The position numbers and the translations under genes are program-made. This document shows, piece after piece, positions 1-5,444 of a stretch of 8,276 bases of DNA (position 1 is its first letter; every line of letters begins with the position of its first letter). The stretch is from Microcaldota archaeon (lineage in GTDB: Archaea > Micrarchaeota > Micrarchaeia > Anstonellales > Bilamarchaeaceae), in contig JACCLJ010000107.1 of NCBI GenBank assembly GCA_013425425.1, positions 1 through 8,276 of the forward strand, given 5' to 3'. The notes under the pieces were generated by a model. That model did not search any database. It worked only from the letters and a program-made list of their open reading frames with translations, and was not told the origin of the DNA.

Positions 1-238
1 GTATCTTCGCCCGCATCTCGGCTCCGAACATCTGGCCGAAGAGATAGCCGCCGGCGGCGATTATCACGAATGTGACCATCAGCATGATGAGGACTGCCTG
101 GACAGAGTAGAAGAGGTCCGTTATCGCCTTCTTGGGCTCCGTCGGCGTTGTGGAATACTGGGAGAAGGAGAGCGATATCAGTAGCAGGATGGAGAAAACC
201 GCAACTGTTGCCTTTTTGCCCGTTATCGCATTCGCCAC
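1..238 (-). CDS. VirB2/TrbC/CedA1-like small membrane pilin (partial)
   Basis: This gene runs off the left edge, so only about 79 N-terminal residues are visible. They begin with a short basic stretch (GKK), then a hydrophobic signal-like helix (ATVAVFSILLLISLSFS) ending just before Gln-Tyr-Ser. A polar stretch rich in Thr and Pro follows, then a second hydrophobic helix (VQAVLIMLMVTFVIIAAGG) and a short loop with Glu, Arg and Lys. This cleavable helix, TM helix, charged loop order is the plan of VirB2/TrbC pilins and of archaeal CedA1, where a further TM helix follows. The preceding gene stops at 248-250. An AGGTGA site (249-244) overlaps that stop and sits 5 nt before a GTG at 238, so I choose that start over the GTG at 247 inside the site. 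The two genes are thus translationally coupled. The family call rests on topology and on the VirB6-like neighbour, not on a diagnostic motif. An unrelated small membrane protein remains possible. Confidence 0.6.
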   Translation of the reverse strand, partial: MANAITGKKATVAVFSILLLISLSFSQYSTTPTEPKKAITDLFYSVQAVLIMLMVTFVIIAAGGYLFGQMFGAEMRAKI

Positions 239-247
239 ATTCTTCAC

Positions 248-1492
248 CTACATTATCTTCGTTATTCCAGCGAGCTCCATCTCGCCTCCTATTATCCAGG
301 CGATGTTCCTGTACATGGTTATCGTGATTATTATCTCCATCAGCGAAGTCAGCACTATGGCGACCATGAACTGCGCCACATGCGATACCTCCCTGATTAT
401 GAAATAGTAAAGCCCGGAAGCCATTCCCGAAGGCAATAGCGCGTCGGTCCCGAGCACCGAATGGAAGTCTCCGGTGAACCCCAGCATGAAGGTCCAGATG
501 TTCTTTAGCGTGCTTACAAATTGCTTTGCAAAATTCCACGCTCCCTTTGCTACGTTCTCCGCGCTGCACAGGAGCTCATGGCCTGCGCAGTCCGGATTTC
601 CGGTTGCCGCCCGCTCCGCGATGGGGCTGTCATCGAAAAGGTTCTCCCTCTGCTTGCTTTCCGCCTTTGCCTCATCCAGCATGGCATTTGCGTCGTCCTG
701 CGTCATGGATGTTTTGAAAACCGAAACCATCGAAGGCACCGGAGGCGGCTCCGAAGGCTGGTAAAGGTCGAATATCATGTAGTACGAGAACAGAACCGCT
801 ACCGGAAAGACGAAAAAGCCGACAAAGCATACCGCGATTATGCTCGAGCCGGTCGTCCGCGAGAAGGGGAATGCCCTCATCACAAGGCCGAGGGGCAGCA
901 GTATGAGCGGTAGTATGTCCCTGCAGAAAATAAGTATGAATTCCTTCACCCATATGGCCGCGACGAGAAGGCCGAGGGTCTCGACCACGGACGTATGCAC
1001 GTTGCTCAGCATGCCCAGGGATATGAACGGCATCAGGGAGAACGAAACTATCGCCGGCCCGCTGAAAAGCGCACCGAACGGGAAGCTGATCGTCGAGAGG
1101 AAGCCGATGAGGATCTCATAGAGATAGAGATTCACGTAAAGGCCCTGCGCCTTGCTCCTGAAAACCTCGGTCGCATGGATTGCGAGGTCCACATGGGTCG
1201 TCGAAAACCCGGTCGGCGCCGTCGTGCCGAACATGGCTGAACCGCCGACCAGCCCGTTCGTTATCCCGTTGAAAAACGCGTCGCCGCTTATCCATACCAG
1301 GATGATTATGGCGCTGAATATCAATGCCGCGAATTCCTCGTGCGCGACCGCGGTCAGCTGGGGGCTCTGGAAAAAATACGCGACGAGAAAGAAAAGCGCG
1401 GTGATTATGACTGCGAACATCAGCGAACCCGCGATCATCCCTCCCGCTGCCTGCGGAAGTGCTATTACTAGTAAGGGCAGTATCAGACCCAT
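248..1492 (-). CDS. Polytopic membrane protein, VirB6/TrbL/CedA-like
   Basis: The 414-residue protein is mostly membrane-embedded. Hydrophobic segments lie near residues 3-12 (signal-like), 19-41, 53-70, 122-142, 146-163, 172-190, 191-206, 216-240 and 370-393. A polar region at about 241-335 splits the last helices and contains Cys302 and Cys309, seven residues apart, which could form a disulfide outside the cell. The C-terminus ends in GGEMELAGITKIM. A multi-helix protein with one large soluble insert, followed at once by a VirB2-like pilin gene, is the arrangement of VirB6/TrbL in type IV secretion and of CedA with CedA1 in the crenarchaeal DNA-import system. Such proteins form the inner-membrane channel for DNA or protein passage. 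No catalytic motif exists to confirm this, so the role is inferred. The ATG at 1492 has no Shine-Dalgarno site. A TATA-like element at 1521-1529 would place transcription start within a few bases of it, so the mRNA is probably near-leaderless. Confidence 0.55.
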   Translation of the reverse strand: MGLILPLLVIALPQAAGGMIAGSLMFAVIITALFFLVAYFFQSPQLTAVAHEEFAALIFSAIIILVWISGDAFFNGITNGLVGGSAMFGTTAPTGFSTTHVDLAIHATEVFRSKAQGLYVNLYLYEILIGFLSTISFPFGALFSGPAIVSFSLMPFISLGMLSNVHTSVVETLGLLVAAIWVKEFILIFCRDILPLILLPLGLVMRAFPFSRTTGSSIIAVCFVGFFVFPVAVLFSYYMIFDLYQPSEPPPVPSMVSVFKTSMTQDDANAMLDEAKAESKQRENLFDDSPIAERAATGNPDCAGHELLCSAENVAKGAWNFAKQFVSTLKNIWTFMLGFTGDFHSVLGTDALLPSGMASGLYYFIIREVSHVAQFMVAIVLTSLMEIIITITMYRNIAWIIGGEMELAGITKIM

Positions 1493-1519
1493 GTTAACCG
1501 CAAAAATATAGTCCTGTTA

Positions 1520-1530
1520 GTTATAAAAAT
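1520..1530 (-). promoter_or_regulatory. TATA-like element for the VirB6-like gene
   Basis: On the minus strand the sequence reads ATTTTTATAAC, centred about 33 nt before the ATG at 1492. Archaeal transcription starts about 25 nt downstream of the TATA centre, which predicts a very short leader. The same bases read TTATAAAA on the plus strand and could equally drive aspS with a leader of about 35 nt, long enough to include its ribosome binding site. This is sequence resemblance only. Confidence 0.45.
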
Positions 1531-1551
1531 GTTGCATTAGGTAATATTCGG

Positions 1552-1580
1552 TATATTATCATAACAACCTAATCGGTGAT
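1552..1580 (+). promoter_or_regulatory. TATA-like element and ribosome binding site of aspS
   Basis: TATATTAT at 1552-1559 lies about 30 nt before the aspS ATG. GGTGAT at 1575-1580 matches the archaeal anti-Shine-Dalgarno and is 5-6 nt before the start. If this TATA is used the leader would be too short to hold the whole GGTGAT, so the element at 1521-1528 may be the true aspS promoter. Confidence 0.4.
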
Positions 1581-1585
1581 TTCCA

Positions 1586-2878
1586 ATGGACAGGACCCAT
1601 TACATTTCAGAAGCGAAAAAGAAGATAGGTTCGAAGGTCGGCATCGCGGGATGGGTGCATGACGTCCGCGACCTTGGGAAGCTGAAATTCGTGCACGTGC
1701 GCGACGCCACGGGCATACTGCAGGTCACGATGAAGAAGGGCGTGGTGGAGGACAGCCTCCTGGAATCCGTCAGCGTGAACAAGGAGGAGGTCGTAGCTTT
1801 CGAGGGGGAGATACGGGAGAACAAGATTGCGCCGGACGGTGTCGAGATGGTGCCGAACGGCTTCAGGCTCCTCAACAGGGTGGACAGGAAACTTCCGGTG
1901 GACCCGACCGGCCATGTTCCTTCGGAACTGGACACGCGGCTGGATTACCGGTACATAGACCTCAGGAAAAGGGAGGTCGGCCTCATATTCAGGATAAAAT
2001 CCTCGCTGATAACCTCTTTCAGGGAGCACCTCGTTTCGAAAGGGTTCGTGGAGATACAGCCTTCCGCGATAACGGGCGCTGCGACCGAAGGGGGAACGGA
2101 AGTATTCCCGGTGCAGTATTTCGAAACCCAGGCATACCTCGTGCAATCGCCGCAGCTCTACAAGCAGCTGGCCGTCATAGGCGGGCTGGACCGCGTGATG
2201 ATAACCATGCCGGTCTTCCGTGCGGAAAAACACAGCACGACAACGCACCTCAACGAGATAACGCAGATGGACATAGAGATGGGGTTCGCGGACCACCTGG
2301 ACGTCATGGACATCCTTGAGAGCGTAACGCAGCACATGCTTGAAAAAGCCAAAAAGGAGTTCGGCGGCGAAATGAAAACGTTCGAAACCGAGATAAAAAT
2401 CCCGAAAAAAATCCCCCGCCACACTTACACCAAGCTGGTCGACAGGCTCAATTCCGAGAAATTCGGAATGAAATTCGGGGAGGATTTCTCCAAGGAGGCC
2501 GAAAAGAAAATCTACGACATCCTGGGCGAGGAGCTTTATTTCATCTACGACTGGCCGACGAGCGTCAGGGCGTTCTATTCCATGCCGGACGAGAAGAACG
2601 AGGAGCTGTGCCACGCATTCGACCTCGTTTACCGCGGGCTTGAGATAGCGAGCGGCGCGAAGCGCATCCACCTTGTCGATATTCTTGAAAGGCAGCTGAA
2701 AAAGCGCGGCATGAATCCCGCGAATTTCGAATTCTATCTGGATGCGTTCAGGATGGGGGCGCCTCCGCATGCCGGATGGAGCATCGGGCTTGAGAGGCTT
2801 GCCATGAAGCTCTGCAACCAGAGCAACATCCGCGAGGCGATGCTGTTCCCGCGCGACAGGATGAGGCTTTCACCGTGA
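1586..2878 (+). CDS. aspS: Aspartyl-tRNA synthetase, archaeal type, probably non-discriminating
   Basis: This is a class II aminoacyl-tRNA synthetase that charges tRNA with aspartate in the cytoplasm. The 430 residues match the usual archaeal length (about 430-440). The order is an N-terminal OB-fold anticodon-binding domain (about 1-105, GIAGWVHDVRDLG), a hinge (DPTGHVPSELDTRLDYRY), then the catalytic core. The core shows motif 1 (around VEIQPS, 155-160), the Asp-recognition stretch TEGGTEVFP (167-175) with QSPQLYKQ (187-194), motif 2 (FRAEKHSTTTHLNE, 211-224) and motif 3 (GLERL, about 401-405). The C-terminus FPRDRMRLSP is typical of archaeal AspRS. Aligned by eye with Thermococcus kodakarensis AspRS, His25 replaces Trp26 and Pro83 replaces Lys85. 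As I recall the published work, His and Pro at these sites go with relaxed specificity, so the enzyme probably also forms Asp-tRNA(Asn). The start has a GGTGA site 6 nt upstream. surE follows 13 nt after the stop. Confidence 0.96.
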   Translation: MDRTHYISEAKKKIGSKVGIAGWVHDVRDLGKLKFVHVRDATGILQVTMKKGVVEDSLLESVSVNKEEVVAFEGEIRENKIAPDGVEMVPNGFRLLNRVDRKLPVDPTGHVPSELDTRLDYRYIDLRKREVGLIFRIKSSLITSFREHLVSKGFVEIQPSAITGAATEGGTEVFPVQYFETQAYLVQSPQLYKQLAVIGGLDRVMITMPVFRAEKHSTTTHLNEITQMDIEMGFADHLDVMDILESVTQHMLEKAKKEFGGEMKTFETEIKIPKKIPRHTYTKLVDRLNSEKFGMKFGEDFSKEAEKKIYDILGEELYFIYDWPTSVRAFYSMPDEKNEELCHAFDLVYRGLEIASGAKRIHLVDILERQLKKRGMNPANFEFYLDAFRMGAPPHAGWSIGLERLAMKLCNQSNIREAMLFPRDRMRLSP

Positions 2879-2891
2879 TGGAGAAGATTCG

Positions 2892-3620
2892 ATGAATATC
2901 GCTATAACAGATGATGACGGATATACCGAGGGAGTGGAGATACTCCTCAGTGCCGCGGAAGAAATCGGAAACGCATATGCCGTGCTGCCCGACAGGCAGA
3001 GAAGCGCGGTATCCGTAGCGCTCACCCTCCACAAGCCGCTGAGGCTCAACAACGTCAAAAAAAGAATTTACACCCTGAACGGCAATCCAGCGGACTGCAC
3101 CCTTTTCGCCATCCATTCCAAAGAGCTGCCGAAACCTGACGTTATTTTCTCGGGCATAAACTGGGGCGACAACTCCGGCATGAGCCCGCTGATAAGCTCG
3201 GGCACGATAGGCGCATGCTGGAAGGCCGCGATCTACAAGGTGCCTGCGATAGCATTTTCCGTTTACCGGCCGTACCACCGGCTCGGCTGGGAGAAAAAAG
3301 AGAATTGGGGAAGGGAAGAGCTGAAGGCAGCGGTGCTCCGCGTATGGAAGATCCTGAAGCCGAAGCTGAAGGGCGGAGATTTCTACGTAGTGAACTTCCC
3401 CGACGAAAAGCACCTTGCAAAAGCGAAAATAATTTTCCCGAAGAGACGACAGTGGATAAGGACCTATGCGACCATAGAGAGAAGGGAGGACCCGCATGGC
3501 AACGCCTATTACTGGCTGAGCGGGAAAAGCAGGAAGCCGGAAAAAGGCACGGATTATTACGAACTCGCCGTAAAGAAGAATATAGTGGTTACGAAAGTGT
3601 CGCTTGGGAAGCTGATTTAA
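2892..3620 (+). CDS. surE: SurE-family 5'/3'-nucleotidase
   Basis: SurE is a metal-dependent phosphatase that removes phosphate from nucleoside monophosphates and acts in nucleotide salvage or stress survival. The 242 residues are close to the family length of about 250. The N-terminal metal site reads TDDDG (residues 6-10), with Asp8 and Asp9 matching the conserved pair. The usual first residue, Asn in TNDDG, is Asp7 here. Other family signatures are PDRQRS (33-38, conserved Ser38), GNPADC (64-69), SGINWGDNSG (87-96, metal-ligand Asn90) and SSGTIGA (102-108). The later VNFP and EKGTDYYE segments also fit. The ATG at 2892 has a GGAGA site at 2880-2884 that overlaps the end of the aspS coding region, so the two genes are probably one transcript. 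SurE proteins from other archaea also vary in metal preference; how Asp7 affects this cannot be read from sequence. Confidence 0.93.
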   Translation: MNIAITDDDGYTEGVEILLSAAEEIGNAYAVLPDRQRSAVSVALTLHKPLRLNNVKKRIYTLNGNPADCTLFAIHSKELPKPDVIFSGINWGDNSGMSPLISSGTIGACWKAAIYKVPAIAFSVYRPYHRLGWEKKENWGREELKAAVLRVWKILKPKLKGGDFYVVNFPDEKHLAKAKIIFPKRRQWIRTYATIERREDPHGNAYYWLSGKSRKPEKGTDYYELAVKKNIVVTKVSLGKLI

Positions 3621-3652
3621 ACTATTTTCTGGCGGAGTGGAGAGGAAAACGG

Positions 3653-3790
3653 CTATCTATCGAATAGTATTTTCTTTATTTCTTCCATGGAATAAACGCG
3701 CTTATTTTTAATATCAGATAAGGATTTTCTTAAAGAACTTTTGAACTCATCGGTATATTTTCCTTCGTCGTCTTCTTCCGGAACATTCAT
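3653..3790 (-). CDS. Small antitoxin-tail-like protein (45 aa)
   Basis: A short open frame encodes a charged protein of 45 residues that starts MNVPEEDDEGKYTDEF and ends KRVYSMEEIKKILFDR. The first part is acidic and the second is a predicted helix with a Lys/Arg-Val-Tyr-Ser-x-Glu-Glu pattern. Such 'leu-x-asp-ile-lys-x-x-arg-val-tyr-ser' ends are common in the toxin-binding tails of small archaeal and bacterial antitoxins. Full antitoxins are usually 70-90 residues with an N-terminal DNA-binding part, which is missing here, so this could be a remnant. The start lies 27 nt after the DUF2283-like stop with only a weak GGT upstream. An in-frame stop 12 nt before the ATG rules out a longer N-terminus. 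It would be third in the minus-strand cassette. Real translation is uncertain. Confidence 0.5.
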   Translation of the reverse strand: MNVPEEDDEGKYTDEFKSSLRKSLSDIKNKRVYSMEEIKKILFDR

Positions 3791-3817
3791 TCGACCACTT
3801 ATTTACAGATGAATTGC

Positions 3818-4144
3818 TCAAGAAATCAGAGGACTCCTGTATAACGGAATCAACAAATTGGCGCTCTCATTCTTTTTAGGAGACTGGAATTGTACGAGAT
3901 ATTCGTTCGGTTCCTGTTTTATTTTGCAGAGTAATTGCTTCATTTCATCCTTGCTTACCGCCCTGTTGAACAGTTTTGAAAGTTCTACGCTTGCATCCAA
4001 TATCTCTATTCCGACCAGTTTCATATCACTGGTTACATCCACCAAAATATGTTCGGTTAACTCTATGGTGTAGTCTGATTTCTGCATGTCTATCTCTATG
4101 ACAACCGCGTCAGCATCCAATTCGTAGTTATATTTAATTCTCAT
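3818..4144 (-). CDS. DUF2283-like protein with C-terminal extension
   Basis: The N-terminal half (about residues 1-57) matches DUF2283: MRIKYNYELDADAVVIEI, an ELTEHILVDV strand, then KLVGIEILDASVELSKLF. The phrase 'VGIEILDAS' is the hallmark of the family. DUF2283 proteins are small beta-rich proteins, often found beside DUF4258 or other toxin-like genes, and are suspected antitoxins; no activity is established here. The protein is about 108 residues, longer than the usual 60-75. The extra C-terminal part (VSKDEMKQLL to the end) I do not recognise. An AGGTGA site (4154-4149) lies 1 nt before the ATG at 4147 and 4 nt before the one at 4144, so I choose 4144, which also gives the usual family N-terminus. 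The AGGTGA overlaps the stop of the upstream toxin-like frame, so the two genes are coupled. Confidence 0.75.
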   Translation of the reverse strand: MRIKYNYELDADAVVIEIDMQKSDYTIELTEHILVDVTSDMKLVGIEILDASVELSKLFNRAVSKDEMKQLLCKIKQEPNEYLVQFQSPKKNESANLLIPLYRSPLIS

Positions 4145-4148
4145 CATA

Positions 4149-4502
4149 TCACCTTTGCTTCCTATGTTTATATAGATTCTTCTGCAGGGTCCTACTCGTT
4201 CTGTATGCAGTTATGAGGGTTATATCTTCATTAATCGACACAACATAAGTGATAAAACCGCCTTCCTTTGATGACCGATAATACAGCTTGAATTTTCTTT
4301 CATCTGGAGTCTAAGAATCCTGTTCAACAACGATAGACGGCTTTTCATTTATATCCGTCTCGAATTTCTTTATTTCGGTTTCATCTTCGCCGATTATTTT
4401 TCTCATTCTAGCTCTCTGAATTGCATGAGTAGTACATACTATCTGACGTGATTTATTCGAAAGTAACTTTTGAAATTCATCTGCCGGAATTTTTTTCTCC
4501 AT
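4149..4502 (-). pseudogene. DUF4258-like toxin-type gene interrupted by an in-frame TAG
   Basis: The first part (ATG at 4502) encodes 63 residues including CTTHAIQRARMRKI, which resembles the start of DUF4258 ('T-x-H-a-x-x-R-m-x-x-R'), a family related to RelE/BrnT-like toxins. A TAG at 4313-4311 then stops it. The same frame continues without a break for 53 more codons (TPDERKFKLYYRSS, GGFITYVVSIN, ITLITAYRTSRTLQ) to a TGA at 4151-4149. Those 53 residues look like the missing strands of the same fold, and the TGA overlaps the ribosome binding site of the DUF2283-like gene, as expected of an intact operon. So the ancestral protein was about 117 residues. TAG is an ordinary stop in at least four neighbouring genes, so a single nonsense mutation is the simplest reading. 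Programmed readthrough or a sequencing error are alternatives. Codon 1 could also be a GTG at 4511, but GTGGG just before the ATG favours 4502. Confidence 0.72.
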
Positions 4503-4523
4503 TTTTCCCACGCCAAGCTAAAC

Positions 4524-4530
4524 AAAAAAA
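4524..4530 (-). terminator. Oligo-T tract after tRNA-Ala
   Basis: Seven T residues on the minus strand directly follow the tRNA discriminator base. Oligo-T runs are intrinsic termination signals for archaeal RNA polymerase. If termination is incomplete, readthrough would transcribe the toxin-like cassette that starts 28 nt after the tRNA. Confidence 0.5.
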
Positions 4531-4602
4531 TGGACCGGACGGGATTTGAACCCGCAGCCTTCCGCACGCCAAGCGAACGATCTACCGTTGATCTACCGGC
4601 CC
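4531..4602 (-). tRNA. tRNA-Ala (anticodon GGC)
   Basis: The 72-nt minus-strand sequence folds into a full cloverleaf. The acceptor stem is GGGCCGG with CCGGTCC, and the D stem is GATC/GATC with an AACGGTA loop. The anticodon stem is TTCGC/GCGGA with a TTGGCGT loop, and the T arm is GCGGG TTCAAAT CCCGT. The anticodon is GGC, which reads GCC and GCU. The third acceptor pair is G3-U70, the identity element for alanyl-tRNA synthetase, which independently confirms Ala. The discriminator is A73; CCA is not encoded and no intron is present. It lies 42 nt after the LSm stop. An ATTTATTT at 4633-4640 (minus strand) could be its own TATA box, or it may be cut from the LSm transcript. Confidence 0.96.
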
Positions 4603-4644
4603 GATACCTATCTAACACTAGGAAGTAAACTCAAATAAATGAAT

Positions 4645-4869
4645 TCACGATGGGGAAATGAAAGTTACCGAGTCTCCCCTTAGAAGAACGGTGCCCACTC
4701 CTCGCTTTACTTCTCCACCCTGCAGCTGCTCCGCCTTTTCAAGCACAATGTTCATGTGGACATCGTATGCGGCCATCACGCCGCGGAACTCGTATCCGCC
4801 CTTCATGCCGACTATCACGGTGTTGTTCAATGCATTGTTCAAGATATCAAACGGTCTTCTCTCCGCCAT
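4645..4869 (-). CDS. Archaeal Sm-like (LSm) RNA-binding protein
   Basis: The 74-residue protein is a single Sm fold, matching the archaeal LSm length of about 70-80. Sm1 covers about residues 15-47 (VIVGMKGGYEFRGVM, then YDVHMNIVLE), with the Asp-x-His-Met-Asn stretch that lines the uridine-binding pocket. Sm2 is near residues 60-71 (VLLRGDSVTFIS), with the conserved Arg-Gly-Asp. Archaeal LSm proteins form heptameric rings that bind U-rich RNA and take part in RNA processing and turnover. The start is clear: GAGGTGA (4881-4875) lies 5 nt before the ATG. In many archaea LSm is followed by rpl37e; here a tRNA-Ala gene comes next instead. A TATA-like palindrome at 4917-4926 suggests its own promoter, although it is also in line with the upstream tatD-like and NYN genes. 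Confidence 0.95.
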   Translation of the reverse strand: MAERRPFDILNNALNNTVIVGMKGGYEFRGVMAAYDVHMNIVLEKAEQLQGGEVKRGVGTVLLRGDSVTFISPS

Positions 4870-4916
4870 TTATTTCACCTCAAAAAATAAAACAGATTCA
4901 ATCATGAACTCATAGG

Positions 4917-4926
4917 TTTTATAAAA
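4917..4926 (-). promoter_or_regulatory. TATA-like element for LSm
   Basis: TTTTATAAAA is a perfect palindrome located in the 60-nt gap between the NYN gene stop and the LSm start. Its centre is about 52 nt before the LSm ATG, which predicts a leader of about 25 nt that would carry the GAGGTGA site. Confidence 0.5.
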
Positions 4927-4929
4927 CGA

Positions 4930-5403
4930 TTACTTGTTCAGTATCGTCTCGACATTTCCTTTCCCCTTGAAGATGAGCACGACGTCCGCGGTGTTGCGCA
5001 GGGCGGCGCTGAATGCGACGTCTGTCGCGACTATTATGGTTTTCTTTCCCTTCGCCTTCGCCTTCACCAGCACCGGCCTGTAATCCGTATCCCGCGTCAT
5101 GAACGCGAGGACGTCTATGGTCGGGTCGAGCATATATTCCATGCCCTCTATGGCCATCGTCACGTCCACGTCGCCCGTAGTTATCTCAACGTCGAAGCCC
5201 TGGTTTATCATCGCCTCTATCAGCTTGTCCGATGCATACTGGTCAAGGTAGATTTTTGCGATTTTTATCCTGCCGTACTTTGAAACCTCTTCCTTTATCT
5301 CCCGTATGTCCAGGTGAAAGGCTTTTCTCAGCGTATTCGGGCCATCGACAAGAAGGGCGACGTTCTGCTCCTTCTTCAGCGCCCTGTTTATGAAATCAAG
5401 CAT
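4930..5403 (-). CDS. NYN/PIN-like domain protein (LabA/TIGR00288-type)
   Basis: The protein belongs to the NYN branch of PIN-like nucleases. Counting from the ATG at 5403 it has 157 residues. Acidic residues expected at a PIN-type metal site are present: Asp20 in LLVDGPN (with Asn23), Asp78 and Asp80 in TTGDVDVTM, and Asp105 and Asp107 in MTRDTDY. The pattern matches the archaeal conserved family TIGR00288, whose members resemble cyanobacterial LabA. NYN proteins are predicted RNases, but no substrate is known for this group. The ATG at 5403 has AGGTGG 5 nt upstream (5414-5409). A GTG at 5412, three codons earlier, lies inside that site and is rejected as the start. The gene follows the TatD-like gene by about 40 nt on the same strand and precedes LSm and tRNA-Ala, which fits a role in RNA handling. 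Confidence 0.85.
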   Translation of the reverse strand: MLDFINRALKKEQNVALLVDGPNTLRKAFHLDIREIKEEVSKYGRIKIAKIYLDQYASDKLIEAMINQGFDVEITTGDVDVTMAIEGMEYMLDPTIDVLAFMTRDTDYRPVLVKAKAKGKKTIIVATDVAFSAALRNTADVVLIFKGKGNVETILNK

Positions 5404-5444
5404 GAAAGCCACCTGCCCAAAACCGTGATGGAGGGATTAATCTG

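Noticed and set aside
1607..2770. Long open frame of 387 codons on the minus strand opposite aspS
   Set aside because: It is fully antisense to a well-conserved synthetase, has no recognisable domain and no ribosome binding site. It reflects the codon bias of the real gene.
2748..3497. Open frame of 249 codons on the minus strand opposite surE
   Set aside because: Antisense to a gene with all family motifs; its composition (many Arg, Cys, Ser) is that of a shadow frame.
3656..3690. T-rich plus-strand stretch as a surE terminator
   Set aside because: It overlaps the antitoxin-tail-like coding region and lacks a single long T run, so I could not separate it from coding bias.
4311..4313. General reassignment of TAG to pyrrolysine
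   Set aside because: TAG ends at least four neighbouring genes normally (248-250, 3653-3655, 6962-6964, 7140-7142), so a genome-wide reassignment is unlikely.
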